Below are positions 18,796-27,296 of a stretch of DNA of 64,000 nt, one piece after another (within the stretch, counting starts at the first letter, position 1; each line of letters opens with the position of its first letter). A program made the translations under genes and the position numbers. Source of the DNA: Paraburkholderia bannensis NBRC 103871 (GTDB lineage Bacteria; Pseudomonadota; Gammaproteobacteria; Burkholderiales; Burkholderiaceae); NCBI RefSeq assembly GCF_000685015.1, contig NZ_BAYA01000026.1:62001-126000 (forward strand), in the 5' to 3' direction. A model generated the notes under the pieces. That model was not told the DNA's origin and ran no database searches. It saw only the letters and a program-made list of their open reading frames with translations.

Positions 18796-19770
18796 TTACG
18801 GAATCAGGATCGTCGAACCCGTCGTGCGCCGCGCTTCGAGATCGGCGTGTGCCTGGCCTACGTCTTTCAACGCGTAACGCTGGTTGATCGACGTCTTGAC
18901 CTTGCCCGATGCAATGACCTCGAACAGTTCCGCCGACATCGCCTCATAGTCGCTGCGTTTGGCGATATACGAGAACAGCGTCGGGCGCGTAAAGAACAGC
19001 GAACCGCGCGACGAGAACTCCGACGAATCAATCGGCGGCAACGGCCCCGACGCATTGCCGAAGCTCACGAACATGCCCAGCGGCGCGAGGCAGTCGAGCG
19101 ACTTCACATACGTATCCTTGCCGATCGAGTCGTACACCACCGGCACGCCCGCGCCGCCCGTGATTTCGCGCACGCGCGCCGTGAAGTCCTCGCGCGTGTA
19201 GACGATTGGATAGTCGCAGCCATGCGCTTTCGCGACTTCGGCCTTTTCGTCCGAGCCGACCGTGCCGATCACCGTCGCGCCCAGCGCCTTGGCCCACTGG
19301 CACACGAGCAGGCCCACGCCGCCCGCGGCCGCCTGGATCAGAATCGTGTCGCCAGGCTGCACGCGGTAAGTGCGGCGCAGCAGATATTGCGCGGTGAGGC
19401 CTTGCAGCATCACCGAGGCGGCCTGTTCGTCGCTGATCGCATCGGGCAAGCGGATCACCTGGTCGGCACGCAGCACGCGCTCCTGAGCGTAAGCGCCCGG
19501 CGGGCGGCCCACGTAGGCGACGCGCTCGCCCACTTTCACGCTGGTCACGCCCGCGCCGACGGCCACCACCTCGCCCGCCGCTTCCATGCCCAGTCCCGCG
19601 GGCAGCTGCTGCGGATACAGGCCGGTACGGAAATACACGTCGATATAGTTCAGGCCGCACGCGCTCTGCTTCACGCGGATCTCGCCCTCGCCCGGCGCGC
19701 CCACTTCGACATCGACCCACTGCATTACTTCGGGGCCGCCGGTTCGCTCGTATCGGATTGCCTTGGTCAT
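18796..19770 (-). CDS. qor: NADPH:quinone oxidoreductase, zinc-independent MDR family
   Basis: A 324-residue medium-chain reductase that reduces quinones with NADPH. The nucleotide-binding motif AAAGGVGLLVCQWAKALGA lies near residue 150. The N-terminus has CGLNYIDVYFRTGLYP and GMEAAGEVVAVG, both typical of Qor. The structural-zinc Cys cluster of alcohol dehydrogenases is absent. Two ATGs are adjacent (19773 and 19770) and either could be used. It has its own strong terminator. A house-keeping oxidative-stress role is likely, by family. Confidence 0.9.
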   Translation of the reverse strand: MTKAIRYERTGGPEVMQWVDVEVGAPGEGEIRVKQSACGLNYIDVYFRTGLYPQQLPAGLGMEAAGEVVAVGAGVTSVKVGERVAYVGRPPGAYAQERVLRADQVIRLPDAISDEQAASVMLQGLTAQYLLRRTYRVQPGDTILIQAAAGGVGLLVCQWAKALGATVIGTVGSDEKAEVAKAHGCDYPIVYTREDFTARVREITGGAGVPVVYDSIGKDTYVKSLDCLAPLGMFVSFGNASGPLPPIDSSEFSSRGSLFFTRPTLFSYIAKRSDYEAMSAELFEVIASGKVKTSINQRYALKDVGQAHADLEARRTTGSTILIP

Positions 19771-19812
19771 CATGTCTCTTCCATGTTGAGGCCGCGCAGG
19801 AAAGCGCAGCGC

Positions 19813-20202
19813 CTAGATCACATCCTTCATGCGCAGCGCGAGCGCATCGAGAATCATGCGCGCCGTCGAGATATTGGTCGCGCACGGCACGTCGTGCACG
19901 TCGCAGGCGCGCACGAGCGCGTTGATGTCGGGTTCGTGCGGCTGCGGCGTCATGGGGTCGCGCAGGAAAATCACCACCTCGACATTGCCTTCGGCCAGAC
20001 GCGCGCCGATCTGCAAGTCGCCGCCATGCGGCCCCGACAGCAGGCGCTCGACGTTCAGGCCGTGCGCGGCGGCAATGCGCCCGCCGGTCGTGCCGGTCGC
20101 GAGCAGCTCGCAGCGGCGCAGCGTATCGACGTATTCGCCGGCAAGCCGGACGATGTCGTCTTTCTTGTGGTCGTGCGCGATCAGTGCGACGCGGGTGGGC
20201 AT
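19813..20202 (-). CDS. mgsA: Methylglyoxal synthase
   Basis: A 129-residue enzyme that converts dihydroxyacetone phosphate to methylglyoxal and phosphate, a bypass of lower glycolysis. The N-terminal ALIAHDHKKDD (H10, D11), phosphate-binding GTTGGR and the SGPHGGDLQIGA loop with the catalytic Asp (D62) are intact, as is the C-terminal PCATNISTA. The ATG at 20202 has AGGAG nine bases upstream; a longer frame to 20256 adds residues not expected in the family. It sits between qor and the SDR gene with short gaps. Confidence 0.94.
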   Translation of the reverse strand: MPTRVALIAHDHKKDDIVRLAGEYVDTLRRCELLATGTTGGRIAAAHGLNVERLLSGPHGGDLQIGARLAEGNVEVVIFLRDPMTPQPHEPDINALVRACDVHDVPCATNISTARMILDALALRMKDVI

Positions 20203-20265
20203 GGGTTCGGCTCCTGGCTTCGGTTGGGTTGGCGGGTGAAATGAATGCGCAGGCATCCTCGCACG

Positions 20266-21045
20266 TCAGAAGGTGCCCGGATAGGCGCCGCCGTCGATGA
20301 GCCAGTTCTGTCCGGTGATATAGCCCGCGTGGACGCTGCACAGGAACGCGCAGGCACGCCCGAACTCGTCCGGGGTGCCGAAGCGGCCCGCCGGAATCGC
20401 CTTCATGCGGCGCGCGCGCACTTCGTCGAGCGACAGATCGCTCTTGCCGGCCTGCGCCGCAATGGTGGTCTTGATGCGGTCGGTGTCGAACACGCCCGGC
20501 AGGAGGCTGTTGATCGTTACGCCCGTGCTCGCGACCTGTCGCGCCACACCCGCGACGAAGCCCGTAAGCCCCGAGCGCGCACCGTTGGACAGCCCCAGCA
20601 CGTCGATGGGCGCCTTCACGGACGAACTCGTGATGTTGACGATGCGCCCGAATCCGCGCGCGATCATGTCGTCGATGGTCGCCTGGATCAGCGCGATCGG
20701 CGTGAGCATGTTGGCGTCGAGCGCGGCGAGCCACTGCTCGCGCGTGAAGCTGCGGAAGTCGCCCGGCGGCGGGCCGCCCGCGTTGTTGACGAGAATGTCC
20801 GGCGACGGGCAGGCAGCCAGCGCCGCGGCGCGGCCCGCTTCCGTGGTGATATCGCAGGCCACGGCGTTGACCTCGACGCCCGTGCTCGCGCGGATCTGCG
20901 CGGCGGTCTCCTCCAGCGTGCTTTGCGTTCGCGCGACGATCGTCACGTTGACGCCTTCGGCGGCGAGCGCCTCGGCGCAGCCGCGCCCCAGTCCCTTGCT
21001 GGCCGCGCATACCAGCGCGTTGCGTCCTGCAATGCCCATGTCCAT
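20266..21045 (-). CDS. Short-chain dehydrogenase/reductase-like protein lacking the catalytic Tyr-Lys
   Basis: A 259-residue Rossmann protein with an NAD(P) site (ALVCAASKGLGRG) and the NNAGGPPPGDF motif. The C-terminal NWLIDGGAYPG is like that of FabG-type SDRs. In the catalytic region the Ser is present (NITSSSVK, about residue 138), but the YxxxK that should follow is replaced by LGLSNGARSG near residues 148-157. I recall a subfamily with this LSN-x-x-R pattern, so it may be a natural divergent branch and not a broken enzyme. The reaction is unknown. A second in-frame ATG two codons in is equally possible. Confidence 0.85.
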   Translation of the reverse strand: MDMGIAGRNALVCAASKGLGRGCAEALAAEGVNVTIVARTQSTLEETAAQIRASTGVEVNAVACDITTEAGRAAALAACPSPDILVNNAGGPPPGDFRSFTREQWLAALDANMLTPIALIQATIDDMIARGFGRIVNITSSSVKAPIDVLGLSNGARSGLTGFVAGVARQVASTGVTINSLLPGVFDTDRIKTTIAAQAGKSDLSLDEVRARRMKAIPAGRFGTPDEFGRACAFLCSVHAGYITGQNWLIDGGAYPGTF

Positions 21046-21427
21046 GGTGTTCTTCCTCGTCGCTTGCTGAAGTTAGGTAACAGCGTTGAATAACGGCGTT
21101 GGGTAACGGCTTAAAACGCGGGCGGCGACCTCGTCGCCCCCGCTTCATCGGTTTTTGCGATTCTAGAAGAATCGGCTCGGGCGCGTGGTCGCCGGTATTC
21201 GAGGGTCGTCGACGGTATTCGGCGTTAATTGCCTGCAGTCGCCGCCCCAGGCGCCGCGCCCCCAACAGTTCGTGGATCGGTTCGCGCGCGCTTCCCGTAT
21301 ACTTGCGGCTGTAGCGCGGGCCAGCGCTGCCGCGAATCGCCCCGGACGCCCTGTCCGGGCGCCTGCCGCGCGCCACGGGCCCCGCCCGAATCTCCCCGAA
21401 TTCTCTTGCAGCCTTGTGCGCCCCGCC
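21046..21427. other. Divergent intergenic region between the SDR gene and upp
   Basis: This 382-base gap should hold promoters for both directions. A TATACT (21298-21303, plus strand) lies 125 bases before upp without a clear -35. A 7-bp hairpin (21341-21347 with 21353-21359, CCCGGAC arms) falls in the upp leader. There is no convincing small gene. Confidence 0.45.
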
Positions 21428-22078
21428 ATGAAACAGGACAGCCGTTTTCCGAATCTCTTCATCCTCGACCACCCGCTGATCCAGCACAAGCTCACCCACA
21501 TGCGCGACAAGGACACGTCCACGCGCACGTTCCGCGAGCTGCTGCGCGAGATCACGCTGCTGATGGGCTATGAAATCACGCGCGACCTGCCGGTCGCGTC
21601 GCGCCGCGTGCAGACGCCGCTCGTCGAAGTCGACGCGCCCGTGATCGCCGGCAAGAAGCTGGCCATCGTGCCGGTGCTGCGCGCGGGCGTCGGCATGTCC
21701 GACGGCCTGCTGGAGCTGGTGCCGTCGGCGCGCGTGGGTCACATCGGCGTGTATCGCGCCGACGACCATCGCCCGGTCGAATACCTCGTGCGCCTGCCCG
21801 ACCTGGAAGACCGCACCTTCATCCTGTGCGATCCGATGGTCGCGACCGGCTACTCGGCCGCGCACGCCATCGACGTGCTCAAGCGCCGTGGCGTGCCGGG
21901 CGATCGCATCCTGTTCCTCGCGCTGGTGGCCGCGCCCGAAGGCGTCGACGTGTTCCAGAAGGCGCATCCGGACGTCAAGCTGTACGTGGCGTCGCTCGAT
22001 TCGCACCTGGACGGCCACGCCTACATCATTCCGGGTCTGGGCGACGCGGGCGACCGCCTGTTCGGCACCAAGAACTGA
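21428..22078 (+). CDS. upp: Uracil phosphoribosyltransferase
   Basis: A 216-residue type I PRTase that makes UMP from uracil and PRPP. The PRPP loop is seen as FILCDPMVATGYSA, the N-terminal HPLIQHKLTHMRDKDTSTR is conserved, and the C-terminal uracil site AYIIPGLGDAGDRLFGT is complete. The start at 21428 gives the usual length; upstream in-frame sequence is not family-like. It lies alone on the plus strand, with a long gap before yebC. Confidence 0.96.
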   Translation: MKQDSRFPNLFILDHPLIQHKLTHMRDKDTSTRTFRELLREITLLMGYEITRDLPVASRRVQTPLVEVDAPVIAGKKLAIVPVLRAGVGMSDGLLELVPSARVGHIGVYRADDHRPVEYLVRLPDLEDRTFILCDPMVATGYSAAHAIDVLKRRGVPGDRILFLALVAAPEGVDVFQKAHPDVKLYVASLDSHLDGHAYIIPGLGDAGDRLFGTKN

Positions 22079-22104
22079 GCGTGAAGGCGCTGTCGAAGCG
22101 CCGC

Positions 22105-22148
22105 AAGCGCCACACAAGCGCCACGCAAGCGCCACGCAAGCGCCACAA
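22105..22148. repeat. Four tandem 11-base repeats after upp
   Basis: The unit AAGCGCCACGC (last two bases vary: AC, GC, GC, AA) is repeated four times without spacers, preceded by a partial copy. It starts 27 bases after the upp stop. The lack of spacers rules out CRISPR. Confidence 0.85.
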
Positions 22149-22511
22149 AAGGGGCCGCAGCCGCGCAGGTGCGGCGTGATAAAATTCAGATCCACCTGAC
22201 GGTCGCGACGGCTCCGGATGGCTGCCCGCCTCGCGCGGCGCCTGGCCGGGCCCTGGCCGCCCTCGCACACCGGGCGCTCCATCACGGGCGGGCGGCAACC
22301 CCGCCCTCGCGCTGCGCAGCGCCCCGGGCGGCACGTGTGGCGCCAGCGCATGCGCGGCGCACCGACCCCAGGCGGACAGACACTCGACGTTTCCAGAGGC
22401 CGCATGACGCGCGAACGCGCGCCGTGCCGCGCCCGGTCATCGTCACCTGGACACTGCGGCGACTACACCGCAGCAACGACAATTGCACCATGCACGCCTC
22501 GCGCGTGCGAC

Positions 22512-22520
22512 GGAGAAAGG
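22512..22520 (+). promoter_or_regulatory. Ribosome binding site of yebC
   Basis: GGAGAAAGG directly precedes TATGGCGGGT. It selects the ATG at 22522 over an earlier in-frame ATG at 22483. Confidence 0.6.
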
Positions 22521-22521
22521 T

Positions 22522-23250
22522 ATGGCGGGTCATAGCAAATGGGCCAACATCAAGCACAAGAAGGCGGCTGCTGACGCGAAGCGCGGCAAGATCTGGACGC
22601 GCCTGATCAAGGAAATCCAGGTGGCCGCGCGCATGGGCGGGGGCGACATCGACTCCAACCCGCGTCTGCGCCTGGCCGTCGACAAGGCCTATGACGCCAA
22701 CATGCCCAAGGACAACATCAACCGCGCGATCCAGCGCGGCGTGGGCGGCGTCGATGGCGCGAACTACGAAGAAATCCGCTACGAAGGCTACGGCATCGGC
22801 GGCGCGGCGGTGATCGTCGACACCATGACGGACAACCGCACCCGCACGGTCGCGGAAGTGCGCCACGCGTTCTCGAAGTTCGGCGGCAACATGGGCACGG
22901 ACGGCTCGGTCGCGTTCCTGTTCGATCACGTCGGCCAGTTCGTGTTCGCGCCGGGCACGTCGGAAGACGACCTCATGAACGCCGCGCTCGAAGCCGGCGC
23001 CGACGACGTCGTGACCAACGAAGACGGCTCGATCGAAGTGGTCTGCCCGCCGTTCGAGTTCCAGAAGGTCAAGGACGCGCTCGAAGCCGCCGGCTTCAAG
23101 GCGGAAATGGCCGAAGTCACGATGAAGCCGCAGACGGAAGTCGAATTCACGGGCGACGACGCCGTGAAGATGCAGAAGCTGCTGGACGCGCTCGAAAACC
23201 TGGACGACGTCCAGGAGGTCTACTCCAACGCGTCGATCGCCGACGAATAA
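22522..23250 (+). CDS. yebC: YebC/PmpR family protein
   Basis: A 242-residue TACO1-like protein starting with the invariant MAGHSKWANIKHKKAAADAK. Members have been described as DNA-binding regulators (PmpR) and as factors easing ribosome stalling at proline runs. The middle part GADDVVTNEDGSIEV and the C-terminal LENLDDVQEVYSNA are as in the family. The start is fixed by the conserved N-terminus and the GGAGAAAGG site. It is followed by purD after 118 bases. Confidence 0.95.
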   Translation: MAGHSKWANIKHKKAAADAKRGKIWTRLIKEIQVAARMGGGDIDSNPRLRLAVDKAYDANMPKDNINRAIQRGVGGVDGANYEEIRYEGYGIGGAAVIVDTMTDNRTRTVAEVRHAFSKFGGNMGTDGSVAFLFDHVGQFVFAPGTSEDDLMNAALEAGADDVVTNEDGSIEVVCPPFEFQKVKDALEAAGFKAEMAEVTMKPQTEVEFTGDDAVKMQKLLDALENLDDVQEVYSNASIADE

Positions 23251-23368
23251 CGGCATCGGCGCGGCGCGCGCAGCACGGTTCACGCCGCGGCGCGCCCCCT
23301 CGCTTTTCACGGCTGGCGCACGTGCGCCAGCCGCAACTGTTTCTGGTTCTGGTCTTTCGGGGATTCTC

Positions 23369-24643
23369 ATGAAGTTACTCGTCGTCGGTTCTGGCGGCCG
23401 CGAACATGCACTGGCGTGGAAGCTCGCCCAGGCGCCGCGCGTCCAGCTCGTCTACGTCGCACCGGGCAACGGCGGCACCGCGCAGGACGAGCGGCTCGCC
23501 AACGTCGACATCACGGACATCAACGAGCTCGCCGATTTCGCCGAGCGCGAACAGGTGGCCTTCACCGTGGTCGGCCCGGAAGCGCCGCTCGCCGCGGGCA
23601 TCGTCAACGTGTTCCGTTCGCGCGGCCTGAAGGTGTTCGGCCCGACGAAGGAAGCCGCGCAGCTCGAAAGCTCGAAGGATTTCGCCAAGGCGTTCATGAA
23701 GCGCCACAACATCCCGACCGCCGCGTACGAGACCTTCTCGGACGCGACGGCCGCGCACGCTTACGTCGACACGCACGGCGCGCCGATCGTGATCAAGGCA
23801 GACGGCCTTGCCGCGGGCAAGGGCGTGGTGGTCGCGATGTCGCTGGAAGAGGCGCATCAGGCGATCGATTCGATGCTGGCCGACAACAAGCTCGGCGATG
23901 CCGGCGCGCGTGTCGTGATCGAGGAATTCCTCGCGGGCGAAGAAGCGAGCTTCATCGTCATGGTCGACGGCAAGCACGTGCTGGCGCTGGCGTCGAGCCA
24001 GGATCACAAGCGTCTGCAGGACGGCGACCAGGGCCCGAACACGGGCGGCATGGGCGCCTACTCGCCCGCGCCGATCGTCACGCCGCAACTGCACGCCCGC
24101 GTGATGCGCGAAATCATCCTGCCGACCGTGGCGGGCATGGAGAAGGAAGGCATTCGCTTCACGGGCTTCCTGTACGCCGGCCTGATGATCGACGCGCAAG
24201 GCAACCCCAAGACGCTCGAATTCAACTGCCGCATGGGCGACCCGGAAACGCAGCCGATCATGGCGCGCCTGAAGGGCGACTTCTCGAAGGTGTTCGAGCA
24301 CGCCATCGCCGGCACGCTCGACCAGGTCGAGCTGGAATGGGATCGCCGCACGGCGCTCGGCGTGGTGCTGGCCGCGCACAACTACCCGGAAACGCCGCGC
24401 AAGGGCGATCGCATCAGCGACATCCCGGCGGAAACGGCTGACTCGGTCACGTTCCACGCGGGCACGCAGTTCGTCGACGGCAAGCTCGTGACCTCGGGTG
24501 GCCGCGTACTGTGCGTGGTGGGTCTCGCCGATTCCGTGCGCAGCGCACAGAACGTCGCGTATGAAACGGTGAACCGCATCTCGTTCGATGGCATGCAGTA
24601 TCGCCACGACATCGGTTACCGCGCGGCGGGGCGCAAGCAGTAA
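23369..24643 (+). CDS. purD: Phosphoribosylamine-glycine ligase (GARS)
   Basis: A 424-residue ATP-grasp enzyme, the second step of purine synthesis: phosphoribosylamine + glycine + ATP to GAR. The N-terminus KLLVVGSGGREHALAWKL, the ATP-grasp loop VIKADGLAAGKGVVVA, the glycine-rich QDHKRLQDGDQGPNTGGMGA and the metal-binding EFNCRMGDPETQ are all intact. Length is normal. A strongly structured 391-base gap follows before hemF. Confidence 0.97.
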   Translation: MKLLVVGSGGREHALAWKLAQAPRVQLVYVAPGNGGTAQDERLANVDITDINELADFAEREQVAFTVVGPEAPLAAGIVNVFRSRGLKVFGPTKEAAQLESSKDFAKAFMKRHNIPTAAYETFSDATAAHAYVDTHGAPIVIKADGLAAGKGVVVAMSLEEAHQAIDSMLADNKLGDAGARVVIEEFLAGEEASFIVMVDGKHVLALASSQDHKRLQDGDQGPNTGGMGAYSPAPIVTPQLHARVMREIILPTVAGMEKEGIRFTGFLYAGLMIDAQGNPKTLEFNCRMGDPETQPIMARLKGDFSKVFEHAIAGTLDQVELEWDRRTALGVVLAAHNYPETPRKGDRISDIPAETADSVTFHAGTQFVDGKLVTSGGRVLCVVGLADSVRSAQNVAYETVNRISFDGMQYRHDIGYRAAGRKQ

Positions 24644-25034
24644 GGTGTTGACGGGCGCTCGCTCGCGGCTTGTGCCGCTGGCCAGCGCCCGGCTCGCGGT
24701 GTGCCCATGCGGCTTGAGGTTCCGGCTTCACTTTGCCGCCTGAAAACCGCAGGACGCATGGGCACGCCGCGCGGTTGGGCTGATCTCCGTGATCGGCAAC
24801 CCCGCGAACGCTCGAACGCCATCCGGCCCCAACAGGCTGCCGGAGCGCAGCTCAAGGGCCGTTCGAGGAGCCGCGCAAAGGGCCAAACCCGCGCAGATCG
24901 GCGTAAACTTGCGCAGAACGGATACTTTTGCAGCATCCGTTCGCCGACAAAACCGCGCCACGCGCGGTCTGCATTCCGAATCCGAAGTAATCCTGGCGCC
25001 GCGCCGGCTATGAGCCTCCTGCGCCCCTTCATCG
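24644..25034. other. Structured intergenic region between purD and hemF
   Basis: These 391 bases contain a 17-bp imperfect stem (24695-24711 with 24755-24771) and a second inverted repeat (24811-24818 with 24860-24867). I find no acceptable gene in either strand. The region may be a structured transcript or hold the hemF promoter; see findings. Confidence 0.5.
24695..24771. repeat. Long inverted repeat after purD
   Basis: The core arms GTGCCCATGCG (24701-24711) and CGCATGGGCAC (24755-24765) pair perfectly. Six more pairs, one a T-G wobble, extend the stem outward to 24695/24771. The loop is 43 bases. No T-run follows on either strand, so it is not a standard terminator. Confidence 0.8.
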
Positions 25035-25988
25035 ATGACCGAAACGATTCAATCCGGCGTGGCGCCCGACGGCGCGACGCATGACAGCACCGCAGTGCGC
25101 GAGTGGCTTTCCGGCCTGCAGATGCGCATCGCCGACGCGCTCGGCGAGTTCGACGGCACGCCTTTCGCGACCGACGCATGGCAGCGCGCGCCCGGCGAAA
25201 AGCTGCGCGGCGGCGGCTGCACGCGCATCCTCGAAAACGGCCAGTTCTTCGAGCGCGGCGGCATCGGCTTTTCGGACGTGCAAGGCGACGCCCTGCCGCC
25301 CTCGGCGACCGCCGCACGCCCCGAGCTCAACGGCCGCGGCTTCGAGGCAATGGGCGTCTCGCTCGTGCTGCATCCGCGCAATCCGTACTGCCCGACCGTG
25401 CACATGAACGTGCGCCTGCTGATGGCGACGAAAGCCGGCGAAGCGCCGGTGTTCTGGTTCGGCGGCGGCATGGATCTCACGCCCTATTACGGCTTCGAGG
25501 AAGACGCGCAGCATTTCCACCGCGTCTGTCGCGACGCGCTCGCGCCTTACGGGGACACGCTCTATCCGCGCTTCAAGCGCTGGTGCGACGAGTACTTCTT
25601 CCTCAAGCACCGCAACGAGGCGCGCGGCGTTGGCGGGATTTTCTTCGACGATTACGCCGAAGGCGGCTTCGACCAGGCTTTCGCGATGATGCGCAGCGTC
25701 GGCGACGGCTTCCTGAAGGCGTACCTGCCGATCATCGAACAGCGCCGCGCGATGCCCTACAGCGAAGCCGAGCGCGAATTCCAGGCGTACCGGCGCGGCC
25801 GCTACGTCGAGTTCAACCTCGTCTGGGATCGCGGCACGCACTTCGGCCTGCAAAGCGGCGGGCGCACGGAGTCGATCCTCATGTCGATGCCGCCGGGCGC
25901 GAGCTGGCGCTACGACTGGCAGCCGCAGGCGGGCACGCCGGAAGCGCGTCTTTACAGCGACTTCCTGCCGGTGCGCGACTGGATCTGA
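25035..25988 (+). CDS. hemF: Oxygen-dependent coproporphyrinogen III oxidase
   Basis: A 317-residue enzyme that oxidatively decarboxylates coproporphyrinogen III to protoporphyrinogen IX in haem synthesis. The diagnostic motifs are GGGCTRILENGQFFERGGIG, HPRNPYCPTVHMNVR, FGGGMDLTPYYGFEEDA, FLKHRNEARGVGGIFFDDY and RRGRYVEFNLVWDRGTHFGL. No clear Shine-Dalgarno precedes the ATG at 25035, but the N-terminal length suits the family. The nadD start follows four bases after the stop. Confidence 0.96.
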   Translation: MTETIQSGVAPDGATHDSTAVREWLSGLQMRIADALGEFDGTPFATDAWQRAPGEKLRGGGCTRILENGQFFERGGIGFSDVQGDALPPSATAARPELNGRGFEAMGVSLVLHPRNPYCPTVHMNVRLLMATKAGEAPVFWFGGGMDLTPYYGFEEDAQHFHRVCRDALAPYGDTLYPRFKRWCDEYFFLKHRNEARGVGGIFFDDYAEGGFDQAFAMMRSVGDGFLKAYLPIIEQRRAMPYSEAEREFQAYRRGRYVEFNLVWDRGTHFGLQSGGRTESILMSMPPGASWRYDWQPQAGTPEARLYSDFLPVRDWI

Positions 25989-25992
25989 CGAC

Positions 25993-26796
25993 GTGACGAC
26001 TGCTTCCGTCACCCCGGCAACCCAGGCGCCCGCTCCTCTGGAGCGGCGCGTCGGCCTGCTCGGCGGCACCTTCGATCCGATTCACGACGGCCATCTCGCG
26101 CTCGCGCGCCATTTCGCGCGCGTGCTCGACCTGACCGAAGTGATCCTGCTGCCTGCCGGCCAGCCCTGGCAGAAGCCGGAGGTGAGCGCGGCCATGCATC
26201 GGCTTGCCATGACGCGCCTGGCCGCGGCCACGCTCGACCTGCCGGACGTGACGGTCACGGTCGACGCCGACGAGATCGAGCACGACGGCCCCACCTATAC
26301 GGTGGACACGCTGCGCCGCTGGCGCGCGAAGAGCACGAGCAACGCGAACGCCGCGCTCACGCTGCTGATGGGCGCGGATCAGTTGCTGCACCTGGATTCG
26401 TGGCACGAATGGCGCGAGCTGTTCGGCCTCGCGCATCTGGGCGTGGCGAGCCGCCCCGGCTTCGATTTCGCGACGCTGCCGCGCGAAGTGGGCGCCGCCG
26501 TGGCCGCACGCCGCGCCAACGCCGCCACGCTGGCGGCCACGCGCTGCGGTCATCTGCTGATCGACGACACGCTTGCGCTCGACGTGTCGGCGACGCAGAT
26601 CCGCCAGGCGATCGGTACAGGCGGCAAAAGCGGCAATAGCGGCAATAGCGGCCAAAGCGGTACAAGCACGACAAGCGCGACGTCCGATAAAAACGGCGCG
26701 CAAACAACGACACCCGGCGGCCTGGCCGCCGGAAAAGTCCCCGCAGCCGTGTGGGACTATATTCATCAACATCATCTGTACAGGCACCACGGGTAA
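25993..26796 (+). CDS. nadD: Nicotinate-nucleotide adenylyltransferase with a low-complexity insertion
   Basis: A 267-residue nucleotidyltransferase that makes deamido-NAD from nicotinate mononucleotide and ATP. The motif GLLGGTFDPIHDGHL, GADQLLHLDSWHEWRELF and the C-terminal VSATQIRQAI are present. Between that ISxTxIR motif and the closing VPAAVWDYIHQHHLY, where family members have only a short link, lie about 40 Gly/Ser/Thr-rich residues (208-248) encoded by short tandem repeats. The start is GTG at 25993, because no ATG lies before the conserved N-terminus. It overlaps no neighbour and is followed two bases later by rsfS. Confidence 0.94.
   Translation: MTTASVTPATQAPAPLERRVGLLGGTFDPIHDGHLALARHFARVLDLTEVILLPAGQPWQKPEVSAAMHRLAMTRLAAATLDLPDVTVTVDADEIEHDGPTYTVDTLRRWRAKSTSNANAALTLLMGADQLLHLDSWHEWRELFGLAHLGVASRPGFDFATLPREVGAAVAARRANAATLAATRCGHLLIDDTLALDVSATQIRQAIGTGGKSGNSGNSGQSGTSTTSATSDKNGAQTTTPGGLAAGKVPAAVWDYIHQHHLYRHHG
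26624..26664 (+). repeat. Imperfect 9-base tandem repeats in nadD
   Basis: GGCAAAAGC, GGCAATAGC, GGCAATAGC, GGCCAAAGC follow each other, then GGTACAAGC. They encode Gly-Lys/Asn/Gln-Ser units of the insertion. Confidence 0.7.
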
Positions 26797-26798
26797 AT

Positions 26799-27266
26799 AT
26801 GGACATCCGAAAACTTCAACGCGCTATCGTCGACGGTCTCGAAGACGTCAAGGCACAGGACATCCGTGTCTTCAACACGAGCCACCTGACCGAGCTGTTC
26901 GACCGCGTGGTCGTCGCGAGCGGCACCTCGAACCGCCAGACCAAGGCGCTCGCCAACAGCGTGCGCGAGGCGGTCAAGCAAGCCGGCGGCGACATCGTCA
27001 GCACGGAAGGCGAAGACATCGGCGAATGGGTGCTGGTGGATTGCGGCGACGCGGTCGTCCACATCCTGCAACCGGCGCTGCGCCAGTACTACAACCTCGA
27101 AGAAATCTGGGGCGACAAGCCGGTGCGCCTGAAGCTGGCCGCCAACACGGGTTTCGTGGGCGCGCGTCCGAGCGAGCCGATGGACGACGAAGACGAAGGC
27201 GAAGAAGCGCCGGTCGCGGCGAAGAAGCCCGCCCGCAAGACGGCTGCGCGCAAGACCGCGAAGTAA
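26799..27266 (+). CDS. rsfS: Ribosomal silencing factor RsfS with basic tail
   Basis: A 155-residue RsfS/Iojap protein. It binds L14 of the 50S subunit and blocks subunit joining in starvation. The core MDIRKLQRAIVDGLEDVKAQ ... GEDIGEWVLVDCGDAVVHIL ... YNLEEIW is standard. Residues about 121-155 are extra: an acidic stretch (DDEDEGEE) followed by a Lys/Ala/Arg-rich end (AAKKPARKTAARKTAK), reminiscent of histone H1-like tails. It starts two bases after nadD and is followed by rlmH, the usual order. Confidence 0.95.
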   Translation: MDIRKLQRAIVDGLEDVKAQDIRVFNTSHLTELFDRVVVASGTSNRQTKALANSVREAVKQAGGDIVSTEGEDIGEWVLVDCGDAVVHILQPALRQYYNLEEIWGDKPVRLKLAANTGFVGARPSEPMDDEDEGEEAPVAAKKPARKTAARKTAK

Positions 27267-27296
27267 GCCCGGTCGCACGTTCGCACTCCCTGGCAC

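Larger units (their letters stand above)
22079..22521. other. Intergenic region between upp and yebC
   Basis: This 443-base gap has an 11-base tandem array just after upp (22105-22148) and a TAAAAT at 22180-22185 that could be a -10 box, though no -35 is clear. The rest is very GC-rich with no good gene or terminator. Confidence 0.45.

Noticed and set aside
22105..22148. CRISPR-like repeat
   Set aside because: The units are 11 bases and directly joined, with no spacers; there are no cas genes.
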